64,000 bases of DNA from Vreelandella boliviensis LC1 (GCF_000236035.1 NZ_JH393258.1:758757-822756), one strand, 5' to 3'; shown: positions 32,892 through 43,613, numbered from the stretch's first letter. Program-made: numbers and translations. Notes: generated from the letters alone by a model not told the origin.

Positions 32892-34802
32892 TTAACGCCC
32901 CTGCCGCTGAGCGGGCATGGGGTAGCGGAACTTGAGAAATTTTTGCGCGTTGCTCAACACCTGAAAAGCGTCTTTGAGGGTGTGCCGTTCGCTATCGGCC
33001 ACGTTTTCAGGCTCGATATTGTTGTCCGGCAGGCGATCCTCTTGCAGATCGATCATTTGATGGCGAACCCGCGACATGCATAAGAACTCAAATGCGTAGC
33101 TTAGCTTGTCGCTCATGCCGGTCGCCAACAGCTGGGTCTTGCTGATGTCATTCAAACGCTGAAAGGAGTTCTGCGCTTTGGAACCGCAGGCCAAAGCATG
33201 AATACGCACCAAGTCCACCATCGGTGCCGTGCCACGGCGCTTCAAGTTGATGGAGTTATTGTGCTTACCATCTTGCTCCATCACAAAGGTGCGGAAAAAT
33301 CCTAACGGCGGCGTACGGTTTAAGGCATTACGCGCCATGGCGGCTAAAAACAGCGGTGATTTTGGCGCTGTCTCGGCAATCAAGTCTTGTAGTGTTTCCA
33401 CAAAGAGGTCTTCGCCATAGCAGCTATCCAGGTCAAAGAAAATCGAGCTGTGCAGCAGCCGCTCGGGCGTGGGGTTGGCCATCCAATCCTGGAAATAACC
33501 CTTCCAAACGCTGAGCGGCTGACGCCATTGAGTATTGGTCGCCATGACATCGCCCTTGCAGTAGGTATAGCCGCAGGCGTCTAAGCCATCGCTAACAATT
33601 TTTGCCAGGGCGTAAAAGTAGTCGTCATGCTCTTCAGGATTAAATTCGTCGGAGAGGATCAGCGCATTATCCTGATCGGTGACAATGCTCTGCTCGTTGC
33701 GCGCCATGGAGCCATTGACCATAAAACAGTAAGGCACCGGCGGCGGCCCGAGCTCGGCTTCAGCCATTTCCAGCAACCGTCGTGTAAAGCTACGCCCGAT
33801 GGTAGAGAGCGCACTACCTACCATCTGAGAGTTGGCGCCCTCTTGCACCATGCGCACAAACGCCGCGCGCACATCCGGCGCTAAGCGCGCCAGCCCCTGG
33901 ACGCTGGACTGATTAAAGATATTGCTGACTAAATAGAGGCCGCTATGGGTCTCGTAGCGGATAATGTCGGAAAGGTGCACCACGCCCACCGGGCGCTGAC
34001 GATAAAGCACCGGCAGGTGATGCACATTACTGCGCAGCATCGTCAGCATGGCTTCATAAACAGAGGCGTCCGATTGAATGGTAATTAGCCGCGAGGAAAC
34101 GACCTCGCCGACCGAGGTTTGTGGCGATAGCCCCTCGGCGACAATGCGGGTACGAAAATCACTGTCGGTTAAAATCCCGCACATTTGCCAGGTTTGGCCT
34201 TCGCTATCTTTAAAACTGTAGCGCGGGTTATCGCTGCCCTCTTTTATTACCAGCAGCGCAGAGGCTTGGGCGTCGCTCATTTGCTGCGCGGCAAGCTGAA
34301 CGCTGGTAGACGTTTCCACCATTACCGGGTAACGGGTCAGCAGCTTACGTATCCGCGTGACCATCATGTCGTTGGACTTCTTTTGCTGCTCGGCGGCGCT
34401 CTCTAGCCGCGGCCGCTCCAACTCGACAAAATCGGCAAAATGCTCATCCTCATCACACAGCCTTTGGAAGACCGCTTTAGGGATAAAGTAGAGCAAGGTA
34501 TCTTCAATCGCCTTCGCAGGAAGGCGCACTTTATGATTCCGCAGCAGGCTGAAATGGCCGAAAATATCGCCTTCACCTAACCGGTTATATAGCTCCCCCT
34601 GGCTACGATAGACCTCCACAGCGCCACTGCGGATATAACACAGATCATTGAGTGTATCGTTTAGCGCTAAAATACTGCTGCCGGTTTTGAAGTAGCTCAC
34701 TTCCACCTGTTCAGCAATGGCATCAAGAAGATCATCCGACAGCCCATCAAAAGGGGGAAACCGACCCATATGCTGGCGTATTTCTAACAGTTCGACATCC
34801 AT
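32892..34802 (-). CDS. cNMP-binding, CBS and DUF294 nucleotidyltransferase-like protein
   Basis: A 636-residue cytosolic signalling protein. Domain order: a cyclic-nucleotide-binding-type domain (about 10-130, GAVEVYRSQGELYNRLGEGD), a CBS pair (about 155-285, with VSSRLITIQSDASVYEAM), a DUF294 nucleotidyltransferase-like domain (about 320-450, with GSMARNEQSIVTDQDNALIL) and a DUF294 C-terminal helical domain. The G-S..R-E...D-x-D pattern resembles GlnD-type transferases, so it may modify a partner protein with a nucleotide. It is paired with the DnaQ-like gene. The ligand and target are unknown. Confidence 0.88.
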   Translation of the reverse strand: MDVELLEIRQHMGRFPPFDGLSDDLLDAIAEQVEVSYFKTGSSILALNDTLNDLCYIRSGAVEVYRSQGELYNRLGEGDIFGHFSLLRNHKVRLPAKAIEDTLLYFIPKAVFQRLCDEDEHFADFVELERPRLESAAEQQKKSNDMMVTRIRKLLTRYPVMVETSTSVQLAAQQMSDAQASALLVIKEGSDNPRYSFKDSEGQTWQMCGILTDSDFRTRIVAEGLSPQTSVGEVVSSRLITIQSDASVYEAMLTMLRSNVHHLPVLYRQRPVGVVHLSDIIRYETHSGLYLVSNIFNQSSVQGLARLAPDVRAAFVRMVQEGANSQMVGSALSTIGRSFTRRLLEMAEAELGPPPVPYCFMVNGSMARNEQSIVTDQDNALILSDEFNPEEHDDYFYALAKIVSDGLDACGYTYCKGDVMATNTQWRQPLSVWKGYFQDWMANPTPERLLHSSIFFDLDSCYGEDLFVETLQDLIAETAPKSPLFLAAMARNALNRTPPLGFFRTFVMEQDGKHNNSINLKRRGTAPMVDLVRIHALACGSKAQNSFQRLNDISKTQLLATGMSDKLSYAFEFLCMSRVRHQMIDLQEDRLPDNNIEPENVADSERHTLKDAFQVLSNAQKFLKFRYPMPAQRQGR

Positions 34803-34935
34803 ACGGACTCCTCGGGCTTGCCGGTCAATAGACTGGATAATCTACACACAATGTAAAGTGTGGCGGGAAGGCTAAGTCAGGTAAACCCCACCACGCATAT
34901 AAAACTGCCCGTTGGCGAAACGACACGCAAAACAA

Positions 34936-34965
34936 AAAGCCCGGTGCAGTTATGCACCGGGCTTT
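34936..34965 (-). terminator. Rho-independent terminator of the DUF4168 gene
   Basis: A 13-bp stem AAAGCCCGGTGCA / TGCACCGGGCTTT (34936-34948 and 34953-34965) has flanking As on the left, which form a T-rich tail on the minus strand. It lies 89 bp beyond the stop of the minus-strand gene. Confidence 0.8.
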
Positions 34966-35053
34966 GATGGCCTAAGCCATACTGATAATCACTCTGCTAA
35001 ATGACGATTAATGTATTAGCAAAACCAAAATCAGATACTGTCAGCGATATGGC

Positions 35054-35443
35054 TTACGATTGGCTAGCCATTTCCTGCACACGCTGCATCATTTCTGGGT
35101 CTTGCTGAATGGATTGACCGATAGCGTTGAAAGTATCAACATCTAGGCCGCTATCTTCGACCACTTCGATCATGCGGTCGTTAGCTTCAGTGCGCACTTC
35201 CTGTTGCGCTGTTTCATCTTCCGCTTCCTGCAGACGCTGGGTATATTCCTGAGAAATAACCGCAATTTCTTGAGAAGCATCGGCAAACTGCTGGAGCTGG
35301 TCATCAGAAAAATCCTGGGCAGGTGCTTGCTGGGTCGCCATTGGATCTTGTGCAGCGCCTTGCTCTTCCTGGGCGTGGGCAGTAGCCGTCATCAAACCAG
35401 TCGCGAGCAGGGCAGCGGAGAACAGAGCAGTCATACGTTGCAT
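35054..35443 (-). CDS. Exported DUF4168 protein
   Basis: A 129-residue protein from the ATG at 35443 (GAGGT 8 nt upstream); a longer frame to 35509 lacks an SD. The signal peptide (MTALFSAALLATGLMTATAHA-Q) is followed by a Gln/Glu/Asp-rich linker. The DUF4168-like core has FSDDQLQQFADASQEIAVIS and a C-terminal IGQSIQQDPEMMQRVQ. The family is periplasmic or surface-associated and its function is unknown. The chain is strongly acidic. Confidence 0.75.
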   Translation of the reverse strand: MQRMTALFSAALLATGLMTATAHAQEEQGAAQDPMATQQAPAQDFSDDQLQQFADASQEIAVISQEYTQRLQEAEDETAQQEVRTEANDRMIEVVEDSGLDVDTFNAIGQSIQQDPEMMQRVQEMASQS

Positions 35444-35587
35444 AGAAAAAACCTCAATATTGCGTTGTGTATGTGCCCACTGTGACGCGCCTGATTCAAG
35501 CAGGTTCAATTTATTATGTAAAAGTTAGTAACAAGAAGAACTTTATGTATCAAAAAAACAGCTAAAACACCCTACTACGGAAACGAC

Positions 35588-36523
35588 ATGCCAAGCTTAT
35601 TCAACAAGTTACGTCCCAATAATCTGCCCTCGGCCGGGTTGGCCGCCATGCCGGCTATTTTTGTTCTGCTTTGGAGCACCGGCTTTATCGGCGCCAAGTT
35701 TGGCCTGCCTTACGCAGAACCCTTTACGTTTTTGTTTATTCGCTTTGCACTCACGCTGTTGCTACTGATCCCGCTGGTCATAGTGATGCGTATACCTTGG
35801 CCTTCATCACCCAGGCTATGGACACACATCGCCATATCAGGCTTTTTAGTGCATGGAGCCTACTTAGGCGGCGTCTTTTACGGCATTTATCTAGGTATGC
35901 CCGCCGGTTTAGCGGCACTATTAGTGGGGCTCCAGCCACTTCTGACCGCCGCCTTCGCAGGTCCTTTATTAGGCGAGCAGCTCTCCAGACGCCAGTGGTT
36001 GGGGCTAGGACTGGGCTTGATTGGCATCAGCTTAGTGCTCGGCAGTAAGCTTGAGATTGGAGAGTCACTGTTTGATGGCTTCGGGATTAGTGCTCTGCTG
36101 TGTGTCACCGCCGCTTTAATAGGTATTTCGCTGGGCACGCTTTATCAGAAAAGGTATTGCACCAGCATGCCGCTACTTTCTGGGGCGGTTATTCAGTACG
36201 TAGCGGCGAGCGCTCTGCTCGGGGTTGGTGCCCTGCTTTTTGAGACCCGCCATGTGGAGTGGAGCAGCACCTTTGTGCTGACCCTGGGCTGGCTGGTGTT
36301 GATTCTGTCAATTACCGCTATTCTGTTACTCATGGCCTTGATTAAAAAGGGGGAAGCCTCGCGTGTGGCGAGTCTTTTTTATCTTGTGCCACCGGTCACG
36401 GCGCTTCAGGCGTGGTGGCTATTTGACGAACGTCTTCCCCTGCTAGGGCTTGTGGGGATGTTGGTCGCCATCACTGGGGTGGTGATGGTTATACGAAAAC
36501 CTGCCCCTAAGGCGATTAGATGA
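35588..36523 (+). CDS. DMT-superfamily (EamA) transporter
   Basis: A 311-residue protein with ten predicted helices in two EamA repeats. The first opens AIFVLLWSTGFIGAKFGLPY, and the second lies around ISALLCVTAALIGISLGTLY and ends VGMLVAITGVVMVIRK. Members export metabolites or amino acids; the substrate is not predictable. It is a monocistronic gene. Confidence 0.87.
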   Translation: MPSLFNKLRPNNLPSAGLAAMPAIFVLLWSTGFIGAKFGLPYAEPFTFLFIRFALTLLLLIPLVIVMRIPWPSSPRLWTHIAISGFLVHGAYLGGVFYGIYLGMPAGLAALLVGLQPLLTAAFAGPLLGEQLSRRQWLGLGLGLIGISLVLGSKLEIGESLFDGFGISALLCVTAALIGISLGTLYQKRYCTSMPLLSGAVIQYVAASALLGVGALLFETRHVEWSSTFVLTLGWLVLILSITAILLLMALIKKGEASRVASLFYLVPPVTALQAWWLFDERLPLLGLVGMLVAITGVVMVIRKPAPKAIR

Positions 36524-36574
36524 TCACTCGATTTTAATAATTATCGATAATTTTATTCCAGGGCTTGGATAAAC

Positions 36575-37342
36575 ATGCCAGCACAACACCACTGTGCCAG
36601 GGTGAACGGACACTGTAAGCGTTGCGATTCTCCGGTACCTTTTGCATTTACGATGGCGTTTCAACCGATCGTAAATGTTAGTCAGCGGCAAATTATTTAC
36701 TACGAGGCATTAGTACGCGGCCCTAGTGGTGAATCCGCTTTTTCAATACTGGGCCAGGTGACCGACGAGTTGATGTATCGCTTTGACCAGGTGTGCCGTA
36801 TCAAAGCCATTGAGCTAGCCAGCGAACTGGGCATGCGGGAACGGCTCTCTATCAACTTTCTGCCTAATGCGGTTTATGAGCCACAGGCGTGCATTCAAGC
36901 CACCTTGGAAACAGCGCATCGCATTGGCTGGCCCACCCAGCGGCTCAATTTCGAAATTACCGAAACCGAGCGGGTCAAAGACCGCATGCATATGCGCACC
37001 ATTATTGAGAGTTACCGCGAAATGGGCTTTACCACCTCGCTGGATGACTTTGGTAACGGTTATGCCAACCTTGATCTATTGACCGATCTACGCCCAGATA
37101 CGCTAAAAATTGATCGTGACCTGGTGATGGAGTGCGATAGCGACAAGCGCCGCCAAGTCATACTACGTAGTCTGGTGGCGCTAGCAGAAACATTGGGGAC
37201 ACAGCTGATTGCAGAGGGCATTGAAACCCGCGAGGAGTCGCGCAGCCTGCTGGCACTGGGTATTCCGATGCAGCAGGGCTATTACTTTTCCTACCCAAAT
37301 TTGGAAGCACTGGCGGAAATTGACGACGCCAAATACGACTAG
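36575..37342 (+). CDS. Stand-alone EAL-domain c-di-GMP phosphodiesterase
   Basis: A 255-residue cytosolic protein that is almost only an EAL domain. Catalytic and metal-binding positions look intact: YEALVRGP (EAL), NFLPN, EITE, DDFGNGYANL, LKIDRDL and IAEGIE. It should hydrolyse c-di-GMP to pGpG. The first 20 residues carry three cysteines in HHCARVNGHCKRC, an unusual head that could bind metal or sense redox state. No sensory domain follows and no operon partner is evident. Confidence 0.88.
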   Translation: MPAQHHCARVNGHCKRCDSPVPFAFTMAFQPIVNVSQRQIIYYEALVRGPSGESAFSILGQVTDELMYRFDQVCRIKAIELASELGMRERLSINFLPNAVYEPQACIQATLETAHRIGWPTQRLNFEITETERVKDRMHMRTIIESYREMGFTTSLDDFGNGYANLDLLTDLRPDTLKIDRDLVMECDSDKRRQVILRSLVALAETLGTQLIAEGIETREESRSLLALGIPMQQGYYFSYPNLEALAEIDDAKYD

Positions 37343-37357
37343 CGTGGATGGAAATTG

Positions 37358-38074
37358 CTATAGATGTTGCAAATAATCATCCCCGCCTAAGTTACGCATT
37401 TGCTGGCGTATCCACTGGCTTCGCCGCTCAACCTGGGCATCGGGTCGTGCAGCGCTTCGAGTGAGCGGGCTGGGCAAAATAGCCGCGAGAAGGCTCGCTT
37501 GGCGTTCAGTTAATGAATTCGAAGAGACACCAAAATAGTGCTGAGCAGCGGCTTCTAGTCCAAATACACCGCGATCCCACTCGGCGACATTAAGATAGAC
37601 CTCCAAAATACGCTGCTTGCTCCAGAGTATCTCAATCAGTAGCGTGAACCACGCCTCCAGTCCCTTTCGCGTCCAGCTGCGACCTGTCCACAGAAAAACG
37701 TTTTTAGCGGTTTGCTGGCTCAAAGTGCTGGCGCCGCGCAATCGCCCCCCCTCTTGGCTGGCCTGCCACGCCCGCCGCAATTCGACAAGATCGAATCCGC
37801 TGTGGTGTGGAAAGCGCTGATCCTCTGCTGCAATTACTGCCAGCTTGGCGTTAACAGAGAGCGAATCCCAGCCTCGCCACTCCCGGTGTATGCGAATCGG
37901 CTCGCTATGAATCCAGCTCTGTATTTTGCGCTCGACCATCACCATCGACCCCGGCGGAGGAACGACCCGGAACAGCAAGACCAGCGCGACCGACAGCAGC
38001 ACAAACGCTAAAACGCCGCGCCAAACAATCCGCCATAGCAGACGCATAAAACGGCGCAGCGAGCGATTGAGCAT
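37358..38074 (-). CDS. mtgA: Monofunctional biosynthetic peptidoglycan transglycosylase
   Basis: A 238-residue protein with an N-terminal TM anchor (GVLAFVLLSVALVLLFRVVP) and a GT51 domain. Motifs: AVIAAEDQRFPHHSGFD (catalytic Glu), RGASTLSQQTAKNVFLW and RSWTRKGLEAWFTLLIE, then KQRILEVYLNVAEWDRGVFG. It polymerises lipid II into glycan strands at the inner membrane and lacks a transpeptidase domain. It follows fghA by 10 bp on the same strand. Confidence 0.93.
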   Translation of the reverse strand: MLNRSLRRFMRLLWRIVWRGVLAFVLLSVALVLLFRVVPPPGSMVMVERKIQSWIHSEPIRIHREWRGWDSLSVNAKLAVIAAEDQRFPHHSGFDLVELRRAWQASQEGGRLRGASTLSQQTAKNVFLWTGRSWTRKGLEAWFTLLIEILWSKQRILEVYLNVAEWDRGVFGLEAAAQHYFGVSSNSLTERQASLLAAILPSPLTRSAARPDAQVERRSQWIRQQMRNLGGDDYLQHL

Positions 38075-38084
38075 CCAGTTATCC

Positions 38085-38939
38085 TTAACGCTTCATGAGG
38101 TGGTCTGCATGATAGCGCAGATGATCCTCAATGAACGAGGCAATGAAGAAGTAACTATGATCGTAGCCCGGCTGGCGACGCAGCGTTAACGGATGATCGT
38201 GCTCTTCGCACACGGCTTCTAAACGCTCAGGCTGAAGCTGCTCCTCCAGAAATTGATCCGCTTCGCCCTGGTCGATAAACAGCCGCTGGCGGGATGCGCC
38301 GTTGGCCACCAGTTCGCAGGCATCGTACTGGCGCCAGCGTGACTGATCGTCACCCAAATAGGCGTTAAACGCCTGCTGCCCCCAAGGGCAGTTCATCGGG
38401 TTGACCACCGGTGAGAAGGCCGATACCGAGCGAAAACGCCCTGGATGACGCAGCGCCAGGATCAATGCACCGTGCCCACCCATCGAGTGCCCGCTGATAG
38501 ATTCGCGCCCATTTACCGGGAAGTGCTGACGCACCACGGAAGGCAACTCCTCAATCACATAGTCATACATGCGATAGTGAGACTTCCAGGGTGACTCGGT
38601 GGCATTGACGTAAAACCCAGCCCCAGAGCCTAAATCGAAGCTCTCATGCTCACCGGGCAAATCGGTACCGCGTGGGCTTGTGTCAGGGCAAACAATTGCT
38701 ACACCTAGCTCTGCAGCAATACGGTGCGCACCCGCCTTCTGCATGAAGTTTTCATCATTACAGGTCAGCCCCGAGAGCCACCAAAGTAGCGGTACGCGTT
38801 CGTTTTCCGCCTGGGGCGGCAGGTAAACGGCGAAGATCATGTCGCAGTCCAGCGCACGGGAGTAGTGGCGGTAGCGCTTATGCCAGCCACCGAAACTACG
38901 GTTGGCGGACACCAGTTCTAGAGTTTCACTCATGCTCAT
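38085..38939 (-). CDS. fghA: S-formylglutathione hydrolase
   Basis: A 284-residue alpha/beta hydrolase. The nucleophile elbow is SGHSMGGHGAL (Ser about 148). Other family segments are VPLLWWLSGLTCNDENFMQK and VCPDTSPRGTDLPGE, with His in GYDHSYFFIASFIEDH. AGGA lies 8 nt before the ATG. It completes glutathione-dependent formaldehyde oxidation by releasing formate after the dehydrogenase encoded upstream. A 101-bp folded repeat separates the two genes. Confidence 0.93.
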   Translation of the reverse strand: MSMSETLELVSANRSFGGWHKRYRHYSRALDCDMIFAVYLPPQAENERVPLLWWLSGLTCNDENFMQKAGAHRIAAELGVAIVCPDTSPRGTDLPGEHESFDLGSGAGFYVNATESPWKSHYRMYDYVIEELPSVVRQHFPVNGRESISGHSMGGHGALILALRHPGRFRSVSAFSPVVNPMNCPWGQQAFNAYLGDDQSRWRQYDACELVANGASRQRLFIDQGEADQFLEEQLQPERLEAVCEEHDHPLTLRRQPGYDHSYFFIASFIEDHLRYHADHLMKR

Positions 38940-39083
38940 GGGCAGGTTCCTTTAAATGCAGCAAACGCGGCAGGTCTACCCTACCGCGCTTTAGCGTTTC
39001 AAACGTGCTTCCTATACTACTTAATAATGCTAGGCCTAGTAATGCACAGAGCAACTAACTGTCTGTAAAGCTCCCGATAACGC

Positions 39084-39184
39084 AGTGTCAGGGCAGGTTG
39101 GAGTGAGGGTCTTTTGACAGGGATGTCAAAAGTAGCGCCCACGGATGGGTTCACAGCGCCCTCACGGAAACCTGCTCTGACACT
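39084..39184. repeat. 101-bp folded intergenic repeat element
   Basis: AGTGTCAGGGCAGGTT (39084-39099) pairs with AACCTGCTCTGACACT (39169-39184), one mismatch. Then GTGAGGG (39103-39109) pairs with CCCTCAC (39159-39165) across a symmetric GGA/GGA internal loop. Inside are a perfect hairpin CTTTTGACA/TGTCAAAAG (39111-39119 and 39124-39132) and a second small stem CCCA/TGGG in CCCACGGATGGG. This makes a branched, cloverleaf-like fold. Similar GGATGTCAAAAG and GGATGGGTTCACAGCG motifs are, from memory, recurrent in intergenic regions of Halomonas-like genomes; I cannot verify that here. Confidence 0.75.
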
Positions 39185-39198
39185 TAGTTGTGCAGACC

Positions 39199-40344
<1,146 letters not shown>

Positions 40345-40471
40345 TTACCCTGCTGCTCAATGTGTTTTCAGTGGTTGCAGTGTAGGCCAGCTAGGCGCCC
40401 TTGATAAACCGGGATACACTCATAAGATTATTGCCACACAGCAACAATTGCTATCGACCCAAGGAGTTAGC

Positions 40472-41368
40472 ATGCAGCACTGGAGCCGTATCGAAGCCTT
40501 TGTTGAGGTGGTGCGTCTAGGCACGTTCTCTGCTGCGGCCCGTCACCTGAAGGTGTCGACCTCACATATCAGCCGTTTGGTTAGTCAGCTCGAAAACCAG
40601 TTAGGTGTACAACTGCTCTACCGCACCACCCGCCAGATCCGCTTAACCGACGCGGGCGCCACCTACGTGGAGCACTGTCGCCATCTATTTGATGGGCTGC
40701 GCGATGCCGAGCAGGCGCTTAGCGAACTTCAGGCCAAGCCCAATGGGCTGCTTAAACTGACCTCGGCCACGACCTTTGGCGAGCGCTTTATCGCGCCGCT
40801 GGTTAATGACTTTCAGTGTTTGCATCCGCAACTGGATGTTCACATGCACTTCACTAACCGACCGGTGGAATTGATTGAAGAGGGTTACGATATTGCCATT
40901 CGGATGGGGGTATTAAAGGATTCCAGCCTGATCGCCAGACGCCTATGCGACCGCCGCGAGTATATCGTCGGCTCGCAAAGCTACTTCCGCCAGGCGCCGC
41001 GCCCCCACACCTTGGCAGAGCTTAGCCAGCACCGTTGCCTGATTGGCTCACGGCCCAACTGGCTATTTGAAGTCAACGGGCAACGTCGTGAAGTGCGTGT
41101 CGAGGGCTGCTGGACGGGCAATTCTGGCCCAGCGTTGTTAGACGCGGCACGCAAAGGCCTCGGCCTTGCGCAACTACCGGACTACTACGTTGCTCCCTAC
41201 TTGGCCAGCGGTGAGCTGGTGGCCGTGCTTGAGCCTTTTCAGCACCACGATACCGCCGTTTGGGCGGTTTACCCCCGCCACCGCCATCTATCACCTAAAA
41301 TACGCCAGTTGGTCGACTACCTGGTCGCCAACATTGACAACTTATTGCCCAGCAACCCGCTGGCCTAG
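40472..41368 (+). CDS. LysR-family transcriptional regulator
   Basis: A 298-residue protein from the ATG at 40472, with AAGGAG 6 nt upstream; a long upstream extension of the frame overlaps the divergent dehydrogenase and is not real. The HTH reads FSAAARHLKVSTSHISRLVS, and the effector domain follows (LLKLTSATTFGERFIAPLVN). The divergent position next to the formaldehyde dehydrogenase makes that gene its first candidate target. The stop codon lies in a 15-bp tandem repeat. Confidence 0.87.
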   Translation: MQHWSRIEAFVEVVRLGTFSAAARHLKVSTSHISRLVSQLENQLGVQLLYRTTRQIRLTDAGATYVEHCRHLFDGLRDAEQALSELQAKPNGLLKLTSATTFGERFIAPLVNDFQCLHPQLDVHMHFTNRPVELIEEGYDIAIRMGVLKDSSLIARRLCDRREYIVGSQSYFRQAPRPHTLAELSQHRCLIGSRPNWLFEVNGQRREVRVEGCWTGNSGPALLDAARKGLGLAQLPDYYVAPYLASGELVAVLEPFQHHDTAVWAVYPRHRHLSPKIRQLVDYLVANIDNLLPSNPLA

Positions 41369-41425
41369 CACTTGATGACTTAGTACTTGATGACTTAGCA
41401 CTTGGTGGCTTAGCACTCGATGGCA
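41366..41425. repeat. Four-copy 15-bp tandem repeat spanning two convergent stop codons
   Basis: TAGCACTTGATGACT (41366), TAGTACTTGATGACT (41381), TAGCACTTGGTGGCT (41396) and TAGCACTCGATGGCA (41411) follow without gaps. The first TAG is the LysR stop and the last copy encodes, on the other strand, the stop and final residues of the serine deaminase. Expansion of the unit from the end of one of the two genes is likely. Confidence 0.8.
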
Positions 41426-42783
41426 TTGACGGCGAGCCCACCCTTGGATGTCTCTTTGTATTTGTCCTGCATATCGCGGCCGGTATCGCGCATGGTGCGG
41501 ATCACTTTATCCAGCGATATAAAGTGCTCGCCATCGCCATGCATCGCCATACGTGCCGCATTAATAGCTTTGACGGAGGCTATCGCATTGCGCTCAATGC
41601 AGGGCACTTGAACAAGCCCGCCTACCGGGTCGCATGTCAAACCGAGATTATGCTCCAAGCCAATCTCAGCGGCGTTTTCCACCTGACCCGGCGAGCCTCC
41701 CAGCACTTCGGCAAGCCCAGCGGCCGCCATAGCACAGGCAGAGCCCACTTCGCCCTGGCAACCCACTTCCGCACCGGAAATCGAGGCGTTCTTTTTGCAT
41801 AAAATGCCCACTGCCCCCGCAGTAAGTAGAAAATCCACCACATCTGCCTCGCTGGCGGCGGGTTCAAACTTTAAGTAGTACGCCAATACGGCGGGCACAA
41901 TCCCCGCCGCGCCGTTGGTCGGGGCGGTGACCATGCGTCGTCCGGCGGCGTTCTCTTCATTCACCGCCAGCGCAAACACGTTGACCCAATCCATCACGGT
42001 AAAACTCGACACAATCAGCCGCTGATTGGCCGGTGGATGAAGCAACTGTTGATGGAGCAGCTGTGCACGTCGGCGAACATTTAGTCCGCCGGGCAAATGA
42101 CCCGTCGCACGTAGGCCATTCTCGATGCTGTCGCTCATGGCGTGCCAAATGGTCAGCAGTTCTTCACGAATGGCCGTTTCACTGCGCCAGGCTTTCTCGT
42201 TTTCAAACATCAGTTGACTAATACGCAGTTGATGCTGGCGACACAGCGCGAGCAGCTCAGCCGCCGTATTAAAGGGGTACGGCAACTCAGTGGCATCTTC
42301 GCCAACCTCACCTTGATCCGCCTTGGCTTGATCGACATAGAAACCGCCACCAAGGGAGTAAAAGGTATTGGTAGCGACCAGTGCGTCATCACAATAAGCG
42401 CTCAGCACCATGGCATTGGGGTGAAACGGCAGGCAAGTATCATCCCACTCCACATCAACAGAGGGGTCAAAAGCAGTCTGTTGCCCATTGGCCAACAACA
42501 GCGGTTCACCTTCAGCCAGTTGTTTTAAGCGCAACGCAATCGTGTCCGGGTCTATACTTTCTGGCGCTTCGCCCATTAGCCCCATGATCACTGCCTGATC
42601 AGTACCGTGCCCCACCCCGGTGGCGGCAAGTGAACCATGTAGCCTTACCACCAGCCGGGTAACGCGGGCATCACCAAGCGCCAGGGCAAAGTCCCGGGCC
42701 GCGCGCATTGGCCCCACCGTGTGGGAGCTGGAAGGCCCAATTCCGATACGAAAAAGATCAAACACACTAATAGCCATGCCCAT
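41410..42783 (-). CDS. sdaA: L-serine ammonia-lyase, iron-sulfur type
   Basis: A 457-residue single-chain enzyme. The N-terminal beta domain opens [20 protein letters not shown]. The alpha domain has [15 protein letters not shown] and the cysteines of the 4Fe-4S cluster in [21 protein letters not shown] and [19 protein letters not shown]. It converts L-serine to pyruvate and ammonia. GAGG lies close before the ATG at 42783; the ATG two codons later is also possible. Confidence 0.93.
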   Translation of the reverse strand: MGMAISVFDLFRIGIGPSSSHTVGPMRAARDFALALGDARVTRLVVRLHGSLAATGVGHGTDQAVIMGLMGEAPESIDPDTIALRLKQLAEGEPLLLANGQQTAFDPSVDVEWDDTCLPFHPNAMVLSAYCDDALVATNTFYSLGGGFYVDQAKADQGEVGEDATELPYPFNTAAELLALCRQHQLRISQLMFENEKAWRSETAIREELLTIWHAMSDSIENGLRATGHLPGGLNVRRRAQLLHQQLLHPPANQRLIVSSFTVMDWVNVFALAVNEENAAGRRMVTAPTNGAAGIVPAVLAYYLKFEPAASEADVVDFLLTAGAVGILCKKNASISGAEVGCQGEVGSACAMAAAGLAEVLGGSPGQVENAAEIGLEHNLGLTCDPVGGLVQVPCIERNAIASVKAINAARMAMHGDGEHFISLDKVIRTMRDTGRDMQDKYKETSKGGLAVNAIEC

Positions 42784-42965
42784 TACGCCTCACAACGCTG
42801 TTATTGCCTGTTTATTATTTACTTTGCAGCGCCGACGACCAAACGTCGAGTGATTAACCACAATATCGGCGTGCGAACACATAAGTGTGACGATATAATG
42901 AACATTCACCCATGCATGTTTTAATATGCGAATAGCGACGCCGCTTACTCACAAAGGATGTTGGA

Positions 42966-43613
42966 ATGTCTTCCCCCCCTCTCTGGCCCATCGGGTTTCA
43001 AACCATCTTAGTGCGTGCCGTGCTGTACGTATTATTTATCGGTGCTATTGCCCAAGGCGCCTATTTAGAAGCGCTTTATCTCCCATCAGTACGGTTTTCC
43101 GAGCTAGGTTTTACCGAATTTACCCAAACGTTTGTGCTGGCCACCTGCTGCGCAATGCTGATTTATATTCGCCAGGTACTTAAAGTATGGCCCACCGTCA
43201 CGCTGCTACTGCTAGCGTTTATGGCCGCCTCTCTGGTGCGCGAACAGGATCACTTTTTAGATAACTATGTTGCTGGTAACACCTGGAAGGTGCTTGTTGC
43301 GCTGATTATTCTCCCATCGCTCTTTTGGGTGGTTAAACAGCGCCAACACTTTCTTGAGGAGTTCACCCATTACAGCAACACTTTCGCCTTTGGTTTGTTT
43401 ACGGCCGGCGTGCTAACCACTTATATATTCTCGCGCTTATATGGGCGTCAGGATTTTTGGCGCGCCGTTCTTGAAGAGAGCTACTCCGGAACCTTTAAGA
43501 GCGTCGCTGAAGAGGTGGTTGAACTGCTTGGTTATAGCTTAATTTTGATTGCCACTCTGGAACTACTGCTACTAGCGCGCCGCATTTATAAAGCTAGGCA
43601 GCTCTCCACTTAA
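42966..43613 (+). CDS. Membrane protein of unknown function
   Basis: A 215-residue protein with about five hydrophobic segments, for example TILVRAVLYVLFIGAIAQGA, VLVALIILPSLFWVV and LLGYSLILIATLELLLLAR. A conserved-looking acidic and charged loop (SLVREQDHFLDNYVAGNTWK) lies between helices. I do not recognise the family. The start follows AAAGGATGTTGGA. It is monocistronic and convergent with rpoD. Confidence 0.7.
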   Translation: MSSPPLWPIGFQTILVRAVLYVLFIGAIAQGAYLEALYLPSVRFSELGFTEFTQTFVLATCCAMLIYIRQVLKVWPTVTLLLLAFMAASLVREQDHFLDNYVAGNTWKVLVALIILPSLFWVVKQRQHFLEEFTHYSNTFAFGLFTAGVLTTYIFSRLYGRQDFWRAVLEESYSGTFKSVAEEVVELLGYSLILIATLELLLLARRIYKARQLST

